64,000 nt of DNA, from contig NZ_CP029078.1 in the NCBI RefSeq assembly GCF_005222485.1, positions 744,001 to 808,000 of the forward strand. Reading direction: 5' to 3'. The notes beneath the pieces are model-generated. The model was not told the origin of the DNA and ran no database searches. It worked only from the letters and a program-made list of their open reading frames with translations. A program made the translations under genes and the position numbers. Below are positions 53,039-62,647 of this stretch, one piece after another (position 1 is the first letter of the stretch; each line of letters opens with the position of its first letter). Origin of the DNA: Streptomyces griseoviridis. GTDB lineage: Bacteria > Actinomycetota > Actinomycetes > Streptomycetales > Streptomycetaceae.

Positions 53039-54277
53039 TCAGGCCAACGCCTCCAGCGGGTCGTCGAGCACCGGCTGCCAGGCCAACTCGGCAGCGCCGA
53101 CAAGGCTGTTGTGGTCGAGGGAGCAGGCGAGGATGGGCACGCCGCCGCTCTGGCCCCACAGGCTGCGCTCCGCGACGACGGCGCGCAGCCGCTCGGGGTC
53201 GGCCTCCAGCAGGGTGCGGTGCAGGCCGCCGAGGATGATGCGGTCGGGGTTGAGGATGTTGACGAGTCCGGCGAGGCCGAGGCCGAGGCGGTCGATGAGG
53301 GTCTCGGCGGCGGTGCGGACGCCGAGGTCGTCGTAGCTGTCGCGGATCAGCTCGGCCGCGTGCCGGAGCAGGGAGATCTCGGGTCCCGGTGCCCGGCCCG
53401 CCGCGGTGAGCAGGGCCAGCGGGTCCGTCTCGACGTCGAGGCAGCCGCGGCCGCCGCAGTGGCAGGGGCGGCCCTCGGGGTTGACGGCGAGGTGCCCGAC
53501 CTCCAGGGCGAGTCCCGAACTGCCGGTGTGCAGACGGCCGTCGAGGACCAGGGCGCCGCCCACGCCGCGGTGTCCCGTGGCCACGCAGAGCAGGTCGCGG
53601 GCGCCCCGTCCGGCGCCGTGCCGGTGTTCGGCGAGCGCCATCAGGTTGATGTCGTTGGCGGCGAAGGCGGGTCCGGTGATCCCGGCCGCGCGGACGCACT
53701 CGGCGAAGATCCGCCGCACCGGCACGCCCGGCTCCCAGGCGAGGTGGAGCGGGTTGAGGGCGAGCCCGTCGGGTTCGGCGACCGCGGACGGCACGGCGAG
53801 TCCGGCGCCGACGCAGCGCAGGCCGGTGGAGCGCAGCAGTTCGGCGCCCGCCTCCACGACCGAGCCGAGGACCTTCGCCGGGTCGGCGTCGCCGGTCTCG
53901 CAGCCGGGGGCGGTGGCGACGATCCGGCCGCCGAGGCCGACCAGCGCGGCCCGGAAGCCGTCGGCGTGCACCTGCGCGGCGAGGGCGACGGGGCCGTCGT
54001 CGGCGACCGAGAGCCGGTGCGAGGGCCGGCCCTGGGAGCCGGCCGGGGCGCCGGGGCGGGCGTCGACCCTGATCAGGCCGAGCGCCTCCAGTTCGGCGGC
54101 GACCGCGCCCGCCGTCGCCCGGGTCACCCCCAGTTCGGCGGTGAGCACGGCCCGGGTGGGCGCGCGGCCGGTGTGCACGAGCTCCAGCGCGGGCCCGAGC
54201 GCGCCGCGCCCCCGGTCCAACCGCGTTCTGGAAGTGGTCCCGTCCCCCGCCGTCCGGGGATGCGCGTTGCCGGTCAT
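53039..54277 (-). CDS. ROK-family transcriptional regulator
   Basis: A 412-residue ROK protein. Residues 25-85 form a winged helix (LELVHTGRAPTRAVLTAELGVTRATAGAVAAELEALGLIRV). The ROK domain follows, with the ATP-phosphate region, CVATGHRGVGGALVLDGRLHTGSSGLALEVGHLAVNP and the zinc motif CHCGGRGCLDVE. It is a NagC/Mlc-like regulator that responds to a sugar or sugar phosphate. Its ATG overlaps the stop of the AlkB-like gene (ATGA), and the RpiB-like isomerase gene follows, so a sugar-sensing regulator with an isomerase is plausible; the AlkB link is unexplained. Confidence 0.9.
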   Translation of the reverse strand: MTGNAHPRTAGDGTTSRTRLDRGRGALGPALELVHTGRAPTRAVLTAELGVTRATAGAVAAELEALGLIRVDARPGAPAGSQGRPSHRLSVADDGPVALAAQVHADGFRAALVGLGGRIVATAPGCETGDADPAKVLGSVVEAGAELLRSTGLRCVGAGLAVPSAVAEPDGLALNPLHLAWEPGVPVRRIFAECVRAAGITGPAFAANDINLMALAEHRHGAGRGARDLLCVATGHRGVGGALVLDGRLHTGSSGLALEVGHLAVNPEGRPCHCGGRGCLDVETDPLALLTAAGRAPGPEISLLRHAAELIRDSYDDLGVRTAAETLIDRLGLGLAGLVNILNPDRIILGGLHRTLLEADPERLRAVVAERSLWGQSGGVPILACSLDHNSLVGAAELAWQPVLDDPLEALA

Positions 54278-54975
54278 GAGGGCGAGTCTCCCATGATCCG
54301 TGCGGCGGGCGGCCCCTGCTCGGGCCCGAGGCCGCTGACCCGCAGGGTGACGTTGAGGCGTCCGGTCAGGCCGAGTTGCGGGGGCGCGGTGCCCTGGTGC
54401 ACCCGGGGCACGCCGTGGAAGGCGAGGCGGGCGGGGCCGCCGAAGACGAACAGGTCGCCGCTGCGGAGTTCGACGTCGGTGTACGGCTTGCCGCGGCTCT
54501 CGGTGTTGCCGAAGCGGAAGACGCAGGTGTCGCCGAGGCTCAGGGAGACCACCGGCGCGAGCGAGCGTTCGTCGGCGTCGCGGTGCATGCCCATCCGGGC
54601 GTCGCCGTCGTAGAAGTTGATCAGCGCGATGTCGTAGCCGGGGTGCGCGGCGGCGGGCGGGCCGAGGGCGTCGGCCGCGGCCCGCCGGGCGAGCGTGTCG
54701 AGCCACGGCGGGAACGGTTTGACGGGGCCGCGGTCGCCGTCGGTGACGGTGCGGGCGTAGCCGTAGGGGTACCAGTGCCAGCCGAGGCAGACCTGGCGTG
54801 CGGTCATCGTGCCGCCGCCCGGGGTGCGCACGGTGCGCAGTCCCGCCGGTGGGCGTGCCCACTCCCGGCAGGCCGCGAGCAGCTCCCGCTGCTGCCCGGG
54901 GTCCAGCCAGTCCGGCACATGGACCGCGCCCGGCGTGACCTGGGCTCGGTCGCGTGGAAACAGCTCGGCGTCCAT
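54274..54975 (-). CDS. alkB: AlkB-like 2-oxoglutarate/Fe(II) dioxygenase
   Basis: A 233-residue dioxygenase that would remove methyl lesions from DNA or RNA bases. The iron ligands HxD...H are in MGMHRDADE and AFHGVPRV, and the 2-oxoglutarate-binding RLNVTLR is near the end. The fold start VPDWLDPGQQRELLAACREW and FPPWLDTLARRAA are typical of AlkB. The ATG at 54975 follows AGGA with 7-nt spacing; a GTG one codon earlier is possible. Its stop overlaps the ROK start by 4 nt. Assignment is good; nucleic-acid substrate is inferred from family. Confidence 0.9.
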   Translation of the reverse strand: MDAELFPRDRAQVTPGAVHVPDWLDPGQQRELLAACREWARPPAGLRTVRTPGGGTMTARQVCLGWHWYPYGYARTVTDGDRGPVKPFPPWLDTLARRAAADALGPPAAAHPGYDIALINFYDGDARMGMHRDADERSLAPVVSLSLGDTCVFRFGNTESRGKPYTDVELRSGDLFVFGGPARLAFHGVPRVHQGTAPPQLGLTGRLNVTLRVSGLGPEQGPPAARIMGDSPS

Positions 54976-55030
54976 CACTCCATCCTGCCCGACCGGGCCT
55001 GAGCTGCGGCTCCGCTAGCCTTGACGCACG

Positions 55031-56179
55031 ATGAACGACCGTATGACGACGCCATGGGGTGAGGAGCCGGGTCTGACCCGCTTCCCCGAGGACCCGCGTG
55101 ACCAGTTGCGCGCCTGGGACGCCTCCGACGAGTACCTGCTCGGGCACCTCGCGGACGACAAGGTCCCGCTGACCGGGACGGTCGTGGTGGTCGGGGACCG
55201 CTGGGGCGCCCTGGTCACCGCGCTGGCCGCGCACGAGCCGGTGCAGATCACCGACTCCTATCTCACACAGGAGGCGACCCGGGCGAACCTGGCGCGGGCC
55301 GGGGTCCCGACCGGCACGGTCCGGCTGCTGACCACGCAGGACGAGCCGCCGGGCCGGGTGGACGTGCTGCTGGTGCGGGTGCCCAAGAGCCTGGCGCTCC
55401 TGGAGGACCAGTTGCGGCGGCTGGCGCCCGCGGTGCACGCGGACACGGTGGTCGTGGGCGCCGGCATGGTGAAGGAGATCCACACCTCGACGCTGCGGCT
55501 GTTCGAGCGGATCATCGGGCCGACCCGCACCTCGCTCGCGGTGAAGAAGGCCCGGCTGATCTTCAGCACGCCTGATCCGGCGCTGAAGCGGGCGGCGAAT
55601 CCGTGGCCGTACCGCTACGCGCTGCCCGACGGGGTCGGGCCGGTCTCCGGGCACACGGTCGTCAACCACGCGGGGGTGTTCTGCGCGGACCGTCTCGACG
55701 TCGGCACCCGCTTCTTCCTCCAGCATCTGCCGACCGGGCCGGCGGGCCGCCGGGTCGTGGACCTGGGCTGCGGCAACGGCGTGGTGGGTACGGCGGTGGC
55801 GCTGGCCGATCCGACGGCCGAGGTGCTGTTCGTCGACGAGTCGTTCCAGGCGGTGGCGTCGGCGGAGGCCACGTACAAGGCGAACGGGGTGCCCGGCCAC
55901 GCGGAGTTCCGGGTCGGCGACGGGCTGACCGGGGTGGCTGACGGCAGTGCCGACGTGGTGCTGAACAACCCGCCGTTCCACTCCCACCAGACCACCACCG
56001 ACGCGACGGCGTGGCGGATGTTCACCGGGGCGCGGCGGGTGCTGCGGCCCGGCGGTGAGCTGTGGGTGGTCGGCAACCGGCACCTGGGCTACCACCTGAA
56101 GCTGCGCAAACTGTTCGGCCGGTGCGAACTCGTCGCCGGGGACCGGAAGTTCGTGGTGCTGAAGGCTGTCAGGCGGTAG
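55031..56179 (+). CDS. rRNA guanine-N2 methyltransferase, RlmG/RsmC-like
   Basis: A 382-residue two-domain methyltransferase. The N-terminal half is a degenerate MTase-like domain (VVVVGDRWGALVTALAAHEPVQITDSYL). The C-terminal half has the SAM motif VVDLGCGNGVVGTAVAL, acidic VLFVDESFQAVASAE and the catalytic NPPF in DVVLNNPPFHSHQ, which marks N2-guanine or similar amino-methylation. E. coli RlmG (m2G1835 of 23S rRNA) and RsmC share this architecture; which base is modified here cannot be told. A -10-like TAGCCT ends 9 nt before the ATG. Confidence 0.88.
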   Translation: MNDRMTTPWGEEPGLTRFPEDPRDQLRAWDASDEYLLGHLADDKVPLTGTVVVVGDRWGALVTALAAHEPVQITDSYLTQEATRANLARAGVPTGTVRLLTTQDEPPGRVDVLLVRVPKSLALLEDQLRRLAPAVHADTVVVGAGMVKEIHTSTLRLFERIIGPTRTSLAVKKARLIFSTPDPALKRAANPWPYRYALPDGVGPVSGHTVVNHAGVFCADRLDVGTRFFLQHLPTGPAGRRVVDLGCGNGVVGTAVALADPTAEVLFVDESFQAVASAEATYKANGVPGHAEFRVGDGLTGVADGSADVVLNNPPFHSHQTTTDATAWRMFTGARRVLRPGGELWVVGNRHLGYHLKLRKLFGRCELVAGDRKFVVLKAVRR

Positions 56180-56197
56180 CCGCTCGCCGCGGGCGGG

Positions 56198-57055
56198 TCA
56201 GGCGCGGGCGCGGAGCAGGGCGGTGATCCGCTCCGCCGTCCGCGCCATCGCCTCCCTGCCGACGCCGAGGTAGGCACGGGGGTCGACGGCGTCCGGCCGG
56301 TCGGCGAGCAGGTCGCGGACGGCGCCGGTCATCGCGACGTTGAGGGCGGTGCCGACGTTGACCTTGGTGATGCCGCCGGTGACGGCCGCGGTGAGTTCGT
56401 CGTCGGGCACGCCCGAGGAGCCGTGCAGGACGAGCGGTACGTCCAGAGCGGCGGCGAGGCGCTCGATCAGGCCGTGGTCGAGGACGGCGGTGCGGGTGAT
56501 CATGGCGTGGCTGCTGCCGACGGCGACGGCGAGGGCGTCCACCCCGGAGTCCGCGACGAAGGCGCGTGCCTCGGCGGGGTCGGTGCGGGCGCCGGGGGCG
56601 TGGGCGTCCAGGGCGGGCTGTCCGGGCTTGCCGCCCACCTGGCCCAACTCGGCCTCGATCCACAGCCCTTCGGCGTGCGCCCAGTCGGCGGCGGCGCGGG
56701 TCGCGGCGAGGTTGTCGGCGTAGGGCAGATGGGCCGCGTCGTACATGACGGAGCTGAATCCGGCGTCCGGTGCCTGGCGCAGCAGGTCGTCGCTCTGGAC
56801 GTGGTCCAGGTGCAACGCGACCGGTACGGCGGCCTGTTCGGCGACGGCGGCGGCAGCCCGGGCGAGCGGCAGCAGCCGTCCGTGGTGGAACTTGACCGCG
56901 TTCTCGCTGACTTGCAGGACGACGGGGGCTCCGGCGGCCTCGGCGCCCGCGACGACGGCCTCGGCGTGTTCCAGGGTGATGATGTTGAACGCGGGAACCG
57001 CGGCGCGGTCGGTGGCGGCGCGGGCGACCAGCTCGCCGGTGGTGACGAGGGGCAC
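56198..57055 (-). CDS. class II (zinc) ketose-bisphosphate aldolase, tagatose type
   Basis: A 285-residue class II aldolase. Zinc ligands and active site: ALHLDHVQSDD (first His and Asp), FSSVMYDAAHLPYADNL, EAELGQVGGKPGQ (Glu), VAVGSSHAM (His), VLHGSSGVPDDE (His) and the phosphate site KVNVGTALN. It matches GatY/KbaY/AgaY tagatose-1,6-bisphosphate aldolases more than housekeeping Fba because of its length and SIS-gene neighbour. GTG 57055 is preceded by AAAGGAGA with normal spacing. It follows the AgaS-like gene by 27 nt in the same operon. Substrate inferred from context. Confidence 0.88.
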   Translation of the reverse strand: MPLVTTGELVARAATDRAAVPAFNIITLEHAEAVVAGAEAAGAPVVLQVSENAVKFHHGRLLPLARAAAAVAEQAAVPVALHLDHVQSDDLLRQAPDAGFSSVMYDAAHLPYADNLAATRAAADWAHAEGLWIEAELGQVGGKPGQPALDAHAPGARTDPAEARAFVADSGVDALAVAVGSSHAMITRTAVLDHGLIERLAAALDVPLVLHGSSGVPDDELTAAVTGGITKVNVGTALNVAMTGAVRDLLADRPDAVDPRAYLGVGREAMARTAERITALLRARA

Positions 57056-57082
57056 GGCTGTCTCCTTTTCGGGAAGGGCCGG

Positions 57083-57964
57083 TCAGGGGGCGAGGATCAC
57101 CGAGCGGGTGAGGTGGCGGGGGCGGTCGGGGTCGAGTCCCTTGGCGGCGGCGACGGCGACCGCGAGGCGCTGGGCGCGGACGAGTTCGGCGAGCGGGTCG
57201 AGCCCTGAGGGCACCCAGAGGGCGCCGGTGGCGCGGACCTGTTCGGCGAGTCCCTCGGGGGCGTCGCCGAACATCCAGGTCGCGGTGCCGGTGGTGGAGA
57301 TGCTGATCGGGCCGTGCCGGTACTCCATCGCCGGGTAGGTCTCGGTCCAGGCGAGCGCCGCCTCGCGCATCTTGAGGCCGGCCTCGTTGGCGAGGCCCAC
57401 GGTCCAGCCGGCGCCGAGGAAGGAGAACTGGGCGCACTCGACGAGGCCGTCGGGCAGCGGGGTGGCCAGGGCGGTGCGGGCGTCGGCGACGACGGCGTCC
57501 GTGTGCAGCCCGAGGTGGGCGCGGAGCAGGGTCAGCGCGGTGGTCGCGAACCGGGTCTGGACGACGGAGCGTTCGTCGGCGAACTCCATGACGACGAGGT
57601 CGTCGGCGGCGGTCATGACGGGCGTGTGCGGGTCGGCGGTGATCGCGGTGGTGCGGGTGCGGCCCTTCAACTCGGCCAGCAGGTCGAGGACTTCGGTGGT
57701 GGTGCCGGAGCGGGTGAGGGCCACCACGCGGTCGTAGGCGCGGCCGCGCGGGAACTCCGAGGCGGCGAAGGCGTCGGTCTCGCCCTGGCCCGCGCCCTCG
57801 CGCAGGGCGGCGGCCGACTGCGCCATGAAGTACGAGGTGCCGCAGCCGACGATCGCCACCCGCTCCCCCGGCGCCGGGAGCGCCGCGGTGTGGGCCGCGG
57901 CCAGCTCCGCGGCGCGGGTCCAGCACTCGGGCTGGCTGATGAGTTCGTCCTCGACATGGGTCAT
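57083..57964 (-). CDS. agaS: SIS-domain sugar isomerase/deaminase (AgaS-like)
   Basis: A 293-residue protein with two SIS domains. The first contains VAIVGCGTSYFMAQSAAALRE and VVALTRSGTTTEVLDLLAEL; the second VECAQFSFLGAGWTVGLANEAGLKMREAALAWTETYPAMEYRHGPIS, with the EYRHGP motif of GlmS/AgaS isomerases. It probably isomerises or deaminates an amino-sugar phosphate (galactosamine-6-phosphate in the Aga pathway). GGGAGGGA lies 7 nt before ATG 57964. Transcribed from the promoter at 58001-58028, followed by the aldolase, and divergent from a DeoR gene. Aga pathway assignment is inference from these three genes. Confidence 0.87.
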   Translation of the reverse strand: MTHVEDELISQPECWTRAAELAAAHTAALPAPGERVAIVGCGTSYFMAQSAAALREGAGQGETDAFAASEFPRGRAYDRVVALTRSGTTTEVLDLLAELKGRTRTTAITADPHTPVMTAADDLVVMEFADERSVVQTRFATTALTLLRAHLGLHTDAVVADARTALATPLPDGLVECAQFSFLGAGWTVGLANEAGLKMREAALAWTETYPAMEYRHGPISISTTGTATWMFGDAPEGLAEQVRATGALWVPSGLDPLAELVRAQRLAVAVAAAKGLDPDRPRHLTRSVILAP

Positions 57965-57984
57965 GGCGTGTCCCTCCCAGATGG

Positions 57985-58032
57985 ATGCTTGTTCTTGCAA
58001 GATATAGCTTTCTTTCGAACAGAATCAAGCAT
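57985..58032. promoter_or_regulatory. inverted repeat between agaS-like gene and DeoR gene
   Basis: ATGCTTGTTCT (57985-57995) and AGAATCAAGCAT (58021-58032) are inverted copies (11 of 12 positions). They bracket the leftward promoter and are the likely binding arms of the adjacent DeoR-family repressor. Confidence 0.6.
58001..58028 (-). promoter_or_regulatory. promoter of the agaS-aldolase operon
   Basis: Leftward TTGATT (58028-58023) and TATATC (58006-58001) are separated by 16 nt in an unusually AT-rich stretch, 37 nt before the agaS-like start. Confidence 0.55.
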
Positions 58033-58089
58033 TCGATGGCGGGGCGGGTGCGCTAGGGTCGCCGGGAGAGCGAGGATCGGAGGGTGCGG

Positions 58090-58869
58090 ATGTCGCGTGA
58101 CGCCCGCTGGAACACGCTGCTGGAGCTGCTCGTCGAGCGCGGCCGGCTCGACGTCGAGGACGCCGCCGCCGAGCTGGGGGTCTCCGCCGCGACGATCCGC
58201 CGCGACCTCGACCAGCTCGCCGAGCAGCAGATGCTGGTGCGCACCCGGGGCGGCGCGGTGGTGCACGGGGTGTCGTACGAGCTGCCGCTGCGCTACAAGA
58301 CCGCCCGGCACGCCTCCGAGAAGCAGCGCATCGCCAAGGCCGTCGCGGATCTCGTGACGCCCGGTGAGACGGTCGGGCTGACCGGCGGCACGACCACCAC
58401 GGAGGTGGCGCGGGCGCTGGCCACCCGCGGCGACCTCGGCTCGGGCACCCCGGCGCTCACCGTCGTGACGAACGCGCTCAACATCGCCAACGAGCTGGCC
58501 GTGCGCCCCCAGTTCAAGATCGTGGTGACCGGCGGGGTGGCCCGCGCGCAGTCCTACGAGCTGATCGGGCCGCTCGCCGACGGGGTGCTCGGACAGATCA
58601 CCCTCGATGTCGCCGTGCTCGGCGTGGTCGCCTTCGACCTGCTGGACGGGGCGACCGCGCACGACGAGACGGAGGCCGCCATCAACCGGCTGCTGTGCGA
58701 GCGGGCCGAGCGCGTGATCGTCGCGGCGGACTCCAGCAAGCTGGGGCAGCGGGCGTTCGCCCGGATCTGCCCGGCCGAGACCGTCGGCACCCTCGTCACG
58801 GACACGGCGGCGCCGCCGGAGACGGTACGGCGCTTCGAGGAGGCGGGGATCACGGTCGTGGTGGTCTGA
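58090..58869 (+). CDS. DeoR-family repressor, AgaR-like
   Basis: A 259-residue DeoR protein. The winged helix is at residues 5-58 (WNTLLELLVERGRLDVEDAAAELGVSAATIRRDLDQLAEQQMLVRTRGGAV). The sensor domain has VGLTGGTTTTEVARAL, TVVTNALNIANELAVRPQFKIVVTGG, DVAVLGVVAFD and VIVAADSSKLGQRAFARI. It should repress the divergent agaS-aldolase operon through the repeat at 57985-58032 and release it on binding a sugar phosphate. ATG 58090 is chosen because GGAGGG lies 5 nt upstream; GTG 58084 overlaps that site. Confidence 0.9.
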   Translation: MSRDARWNTLLELLVERGRLDVEDAAAELGVSAATIRRDLDQLAEQQMLVRTRGGAVVHGVSYELPLRYKTARHASEKQRIAKAVADLVTPGETVGLTGGTTTTEVARALATRGDLGSGTPALTVVTNALNIANELAVRPQFKIVVTGGVARAQSYELIGPLADGVLGQITLDVAVLGVVAFDLLDGATAHDETEAAINRLLCERAERVIVAADSSKLGQRAFARICPAETVGTLVTDTAAPPETVRRFEEAGITVVVV

Positions 58870-58994
58870 CCCCGGCCGCGGGGCGGTCGCCGTCCGCCGC
58901 GGCCCGGTCCGGACGGGCCGTGGGCGATCCGCGCGCCGCGCGTCCCGTTTCGGCCTAGGCTGGAGCCTGACGCGGGTCGGGCAGGGAGGCTGCG

Positions 58995-60833
<1,839 letters not shown>

Positions 60834-60888
60834 GCCGTCGGGCGCGTAGCCTCGCACGAGGACCACGACGCTCACGACTGGAGCCGCC

Positions 60889-62403
60889 ATGACGGGCCTC
60901 GACGGCACGCCCTCCCCCGCGACGGACGCCCCGCACACCCCCTTCACCCTGGCCGGGGTGCGGCTCGGCCCCGCGGGCCCGCTGGGCGCCCTGCGGATCG
61001 CGGACGGCCGGATAGCCGCCGTCTCGGACACCGGCGACGGCGACCTCGGCGGGCCCGTGCTCGACCTGGCGGGGCGCACCGTGCTGCCGGGGCTCTGGGA
61101 CGCGCATGTGCACATGGCGCAGTGGGCCGGGAACCGGCGGCGGGTGGACGTCTCGGGGCTGGGGTCCGCGCGGGCGGTGGCCGAGGCGCTGCGCCCGCAC
61201 GCCGGGGAGCAGTCCTCGGGCGAGGTGCTGCTCGGGCAGGGGTTCAGGGACGGACTGTGGCCCGACGCGCCCGACAAGGCGCTGCTCGACGCGGTCTGCC
61301 CCGCCCGGCCGGTCGCGCTGATCAGCGCCGATCTGCACGCGGTCTGGCTGAACTCGGCCGGGCTCGCGCTGGTCGGCAGGTCAGGGCATCCGACGGGGCT
61401 GCTGCGCGAGCACGAGTGCTTCGAGGTGATGCGGACGCTGCCCGAGGTGCCCGCCGACGTCCTGGACGGCTGGGTGGCCGAGGCGGCGCGGGACGCCGCG
61501 GCACGCGGGGTCACCGGGATCATCGACTTCCACTTCTCCGACAACCTCGCCGACTGGAGCCGTCGCGCCGCGGCGGCGCCGCTGGACCTGCGAGTGCGGG
61601 CCGCCGTCTATCCGTCGCGCCTCGACGCGGCCGTGGCGCGCGGGCTGCGCACCGGCGACGTGCTGCCGGGGACCGGCGGTCTGGTCCGGATGGGCCCGCT
61701 GAAGCTGTTCACGGACGGGTCCCTCAACACCCGCACCGCCCTGTGCTGCGAGCCCTATCCCGGACTGGAGGACACCGCGCAGGCGTACGGCGTCGAGGAG
61801 ACGTCCTTGGACGAATTGGTGCGGCTGATGCGGCGGGCCGCCGCGCACGGCATCGAGCCCGCGGTGCACGCGATCGGGGACCGCGCGAACACGCTCGCCC
61901 TGGACGCGTTCGCGGCGGTGGGCTGCCGTGGCCGGATCGAGCACGCCCAGTTGCTCACCGCCGGGGACGTGCCGCGGTTCGCGGAGCTGGGGGTGACGGC
62001 CGGGGTGCAGCCGGCCCACGCGATCGACGACCGCGATGTGGCGGACCGGCACTGGGCGGGGCGCACCGGGCGTGCCTTCGCGTACGGTGATCTGCTCGCC
62101 GCCGGTGCCACCCTGGAGTTCGGCTCGGACGCGCCCGTCGCGCCGCTCGACCCGTGGGTGGGGATCGCGGCGGCGGTGCACAGGACCGGCGACGACCGGC
62201 CCGCTTGGCACCCCGAGCAGCGGGTGCCGGTGCGCTCCGCGCTGGCCGCGTCGGCGTGCGGCCGGTCGCTGATCCGGGTGGGCGACCCGGCGGACCTGGT
62301 GGTCGTCGACGTCGATCCGTCGGCCGCCGACGCGGGCACGCTCCGCGCGATGCCGGTGCACGGCACGCTCCTGGCCGGCCGGTGGACCCACGGACCGGGC
62401 TGA
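60889..62403 (+). CDS. amidohydrolase-superfamily protein, YtcJ-like
   Basis: A 504-residue metallo-hydrolase. The HxH site is VLPGLWDAHVHMAQWAG; downstream landmarks are TGIIDFHFSDN, MGPLKLFTDGSLNTRTAL (Lys that bridges the metals), EPAVHAIGDRAN, GRIEHAQLL and LEFGSDAPVAPLDPW (Asp). Such YtcJ/amidohydrolase-3 enzymes act on N-acyl or cyclic amides or on unknown heterocycles. TGGAG lies 6 nt before the ATG. No biosynthetic neighbours hint at the substrate. Family is clear. Confidence 0.88.
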   Translation: MTGLDGTPSPATDAPHTPFTLAGVRLGPAGPLGALRIADGRIAAVSDTGDGDLGGPVLDLAGRTVLPGLWDAHVHMAQWAGNRRRVDVSGLGSARAVAEALRPHAGEQSSGEVLLGQGFRDGLWPDAPDKALLDAVCPARPVALISADLHAVWLNSAGLALVGRSGHPTGLLREHECFEVMRTLPEVPADVLDGWVAEAARDAAARGVTGIIDFHFSDNLADWSRRAAAAPLDLRVRAAVYPSRLDAAVARGLRTGDVLPGTGGLVRMGPLKLFTDGSLNTRTALCCEPYPGLEDTAQAYGVEETSLDELVRLMRRAAAHGIEPAVHAIGDRANTLALDAFAAVGCRGRIEHAQLLTAGDVPRFAELGVTAGVQPAHAIDDRDVADRHWAGRTGRAFAYGDLLAAGATLEFGSDAPVAPLDPWVGIAAAVHRTGDDRPAWHPEQRVPVRSALAASACGRSLIRVGDPADLVVVDVDPSAADAGTLRAMPVHGTLLAGRWTHGPG

Positions 62404-62417
62404 CGGGCGCACCGCGC

Positions 62418-62445
62418 GGCCGGGCGGGCGGGCGGGCGGGCGGGG
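62418..62445. repeat. (GGGC)n microsatellite
   Basis: About six uninterrupted GGGC units lie just after the amidohydrolase stop. The leftward complement could form G-quadruplex-unfavourable C runs while the rightward strand has spaced G3 runs that could form a quadruplex and slow polymerase. Confidence 0.6.
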
Positions 62446-62446
62446 G

Positions 62447-62486
62447 CGATCTCACGTGTGCTGTCCCGATCTCATGTTTGCCGTCC
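62447..62486. repeat. 20-bp direct tandem repeat upstream of the iron box
   Basis: CGATCTCACGTGTGCTGTCC (62447-62466) is followed directly by CGATCTCATGTTTGCCGTCC (62467-62486), 17 of 20 identical. Function unknown. Confidence 0.6.
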
Positions 62487-62520
62487 GGATCTTCCGTTTC
62501 CCTGGAGGCGATAAGCATGC

Positions 62521-62539
62521 TTAGGTGAGGCTAACCTAA
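62521..62539. promoter_or_regulatory. iron box (DmdR1/IdeR operator)
   Basis: TTAGGTGAGGCTAACCTAA matches the actinobacterial iron-regulator consensus (TTAGGTTAGGCTAACCTAA) in 18 of 19 positions, and the palindrome extends by GC on each side. It lies 109 nt before the start of the next gene and implies repression of that gene under iron-replete conditions. Confidence 0.9.
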
Positions 62540-62647
62540 GCAGCACGCCCGACCGGGAGGCCGTGCCGTGGACGAGTCGTGCCACTCGCCGCCCTCGCGC
62601 CACCGGCCCCCGTGCTCCCCGGGCCATGAACGCGAGGGGACCCCACT

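Noticed and set aside
53111..54613. Long rightward ORF opposite the ROK gene
   Set aside because: Gly/Val/Glu-rich shadow frame without family resemblance; the ROK gene on the other strand has clear motifs and start signals.
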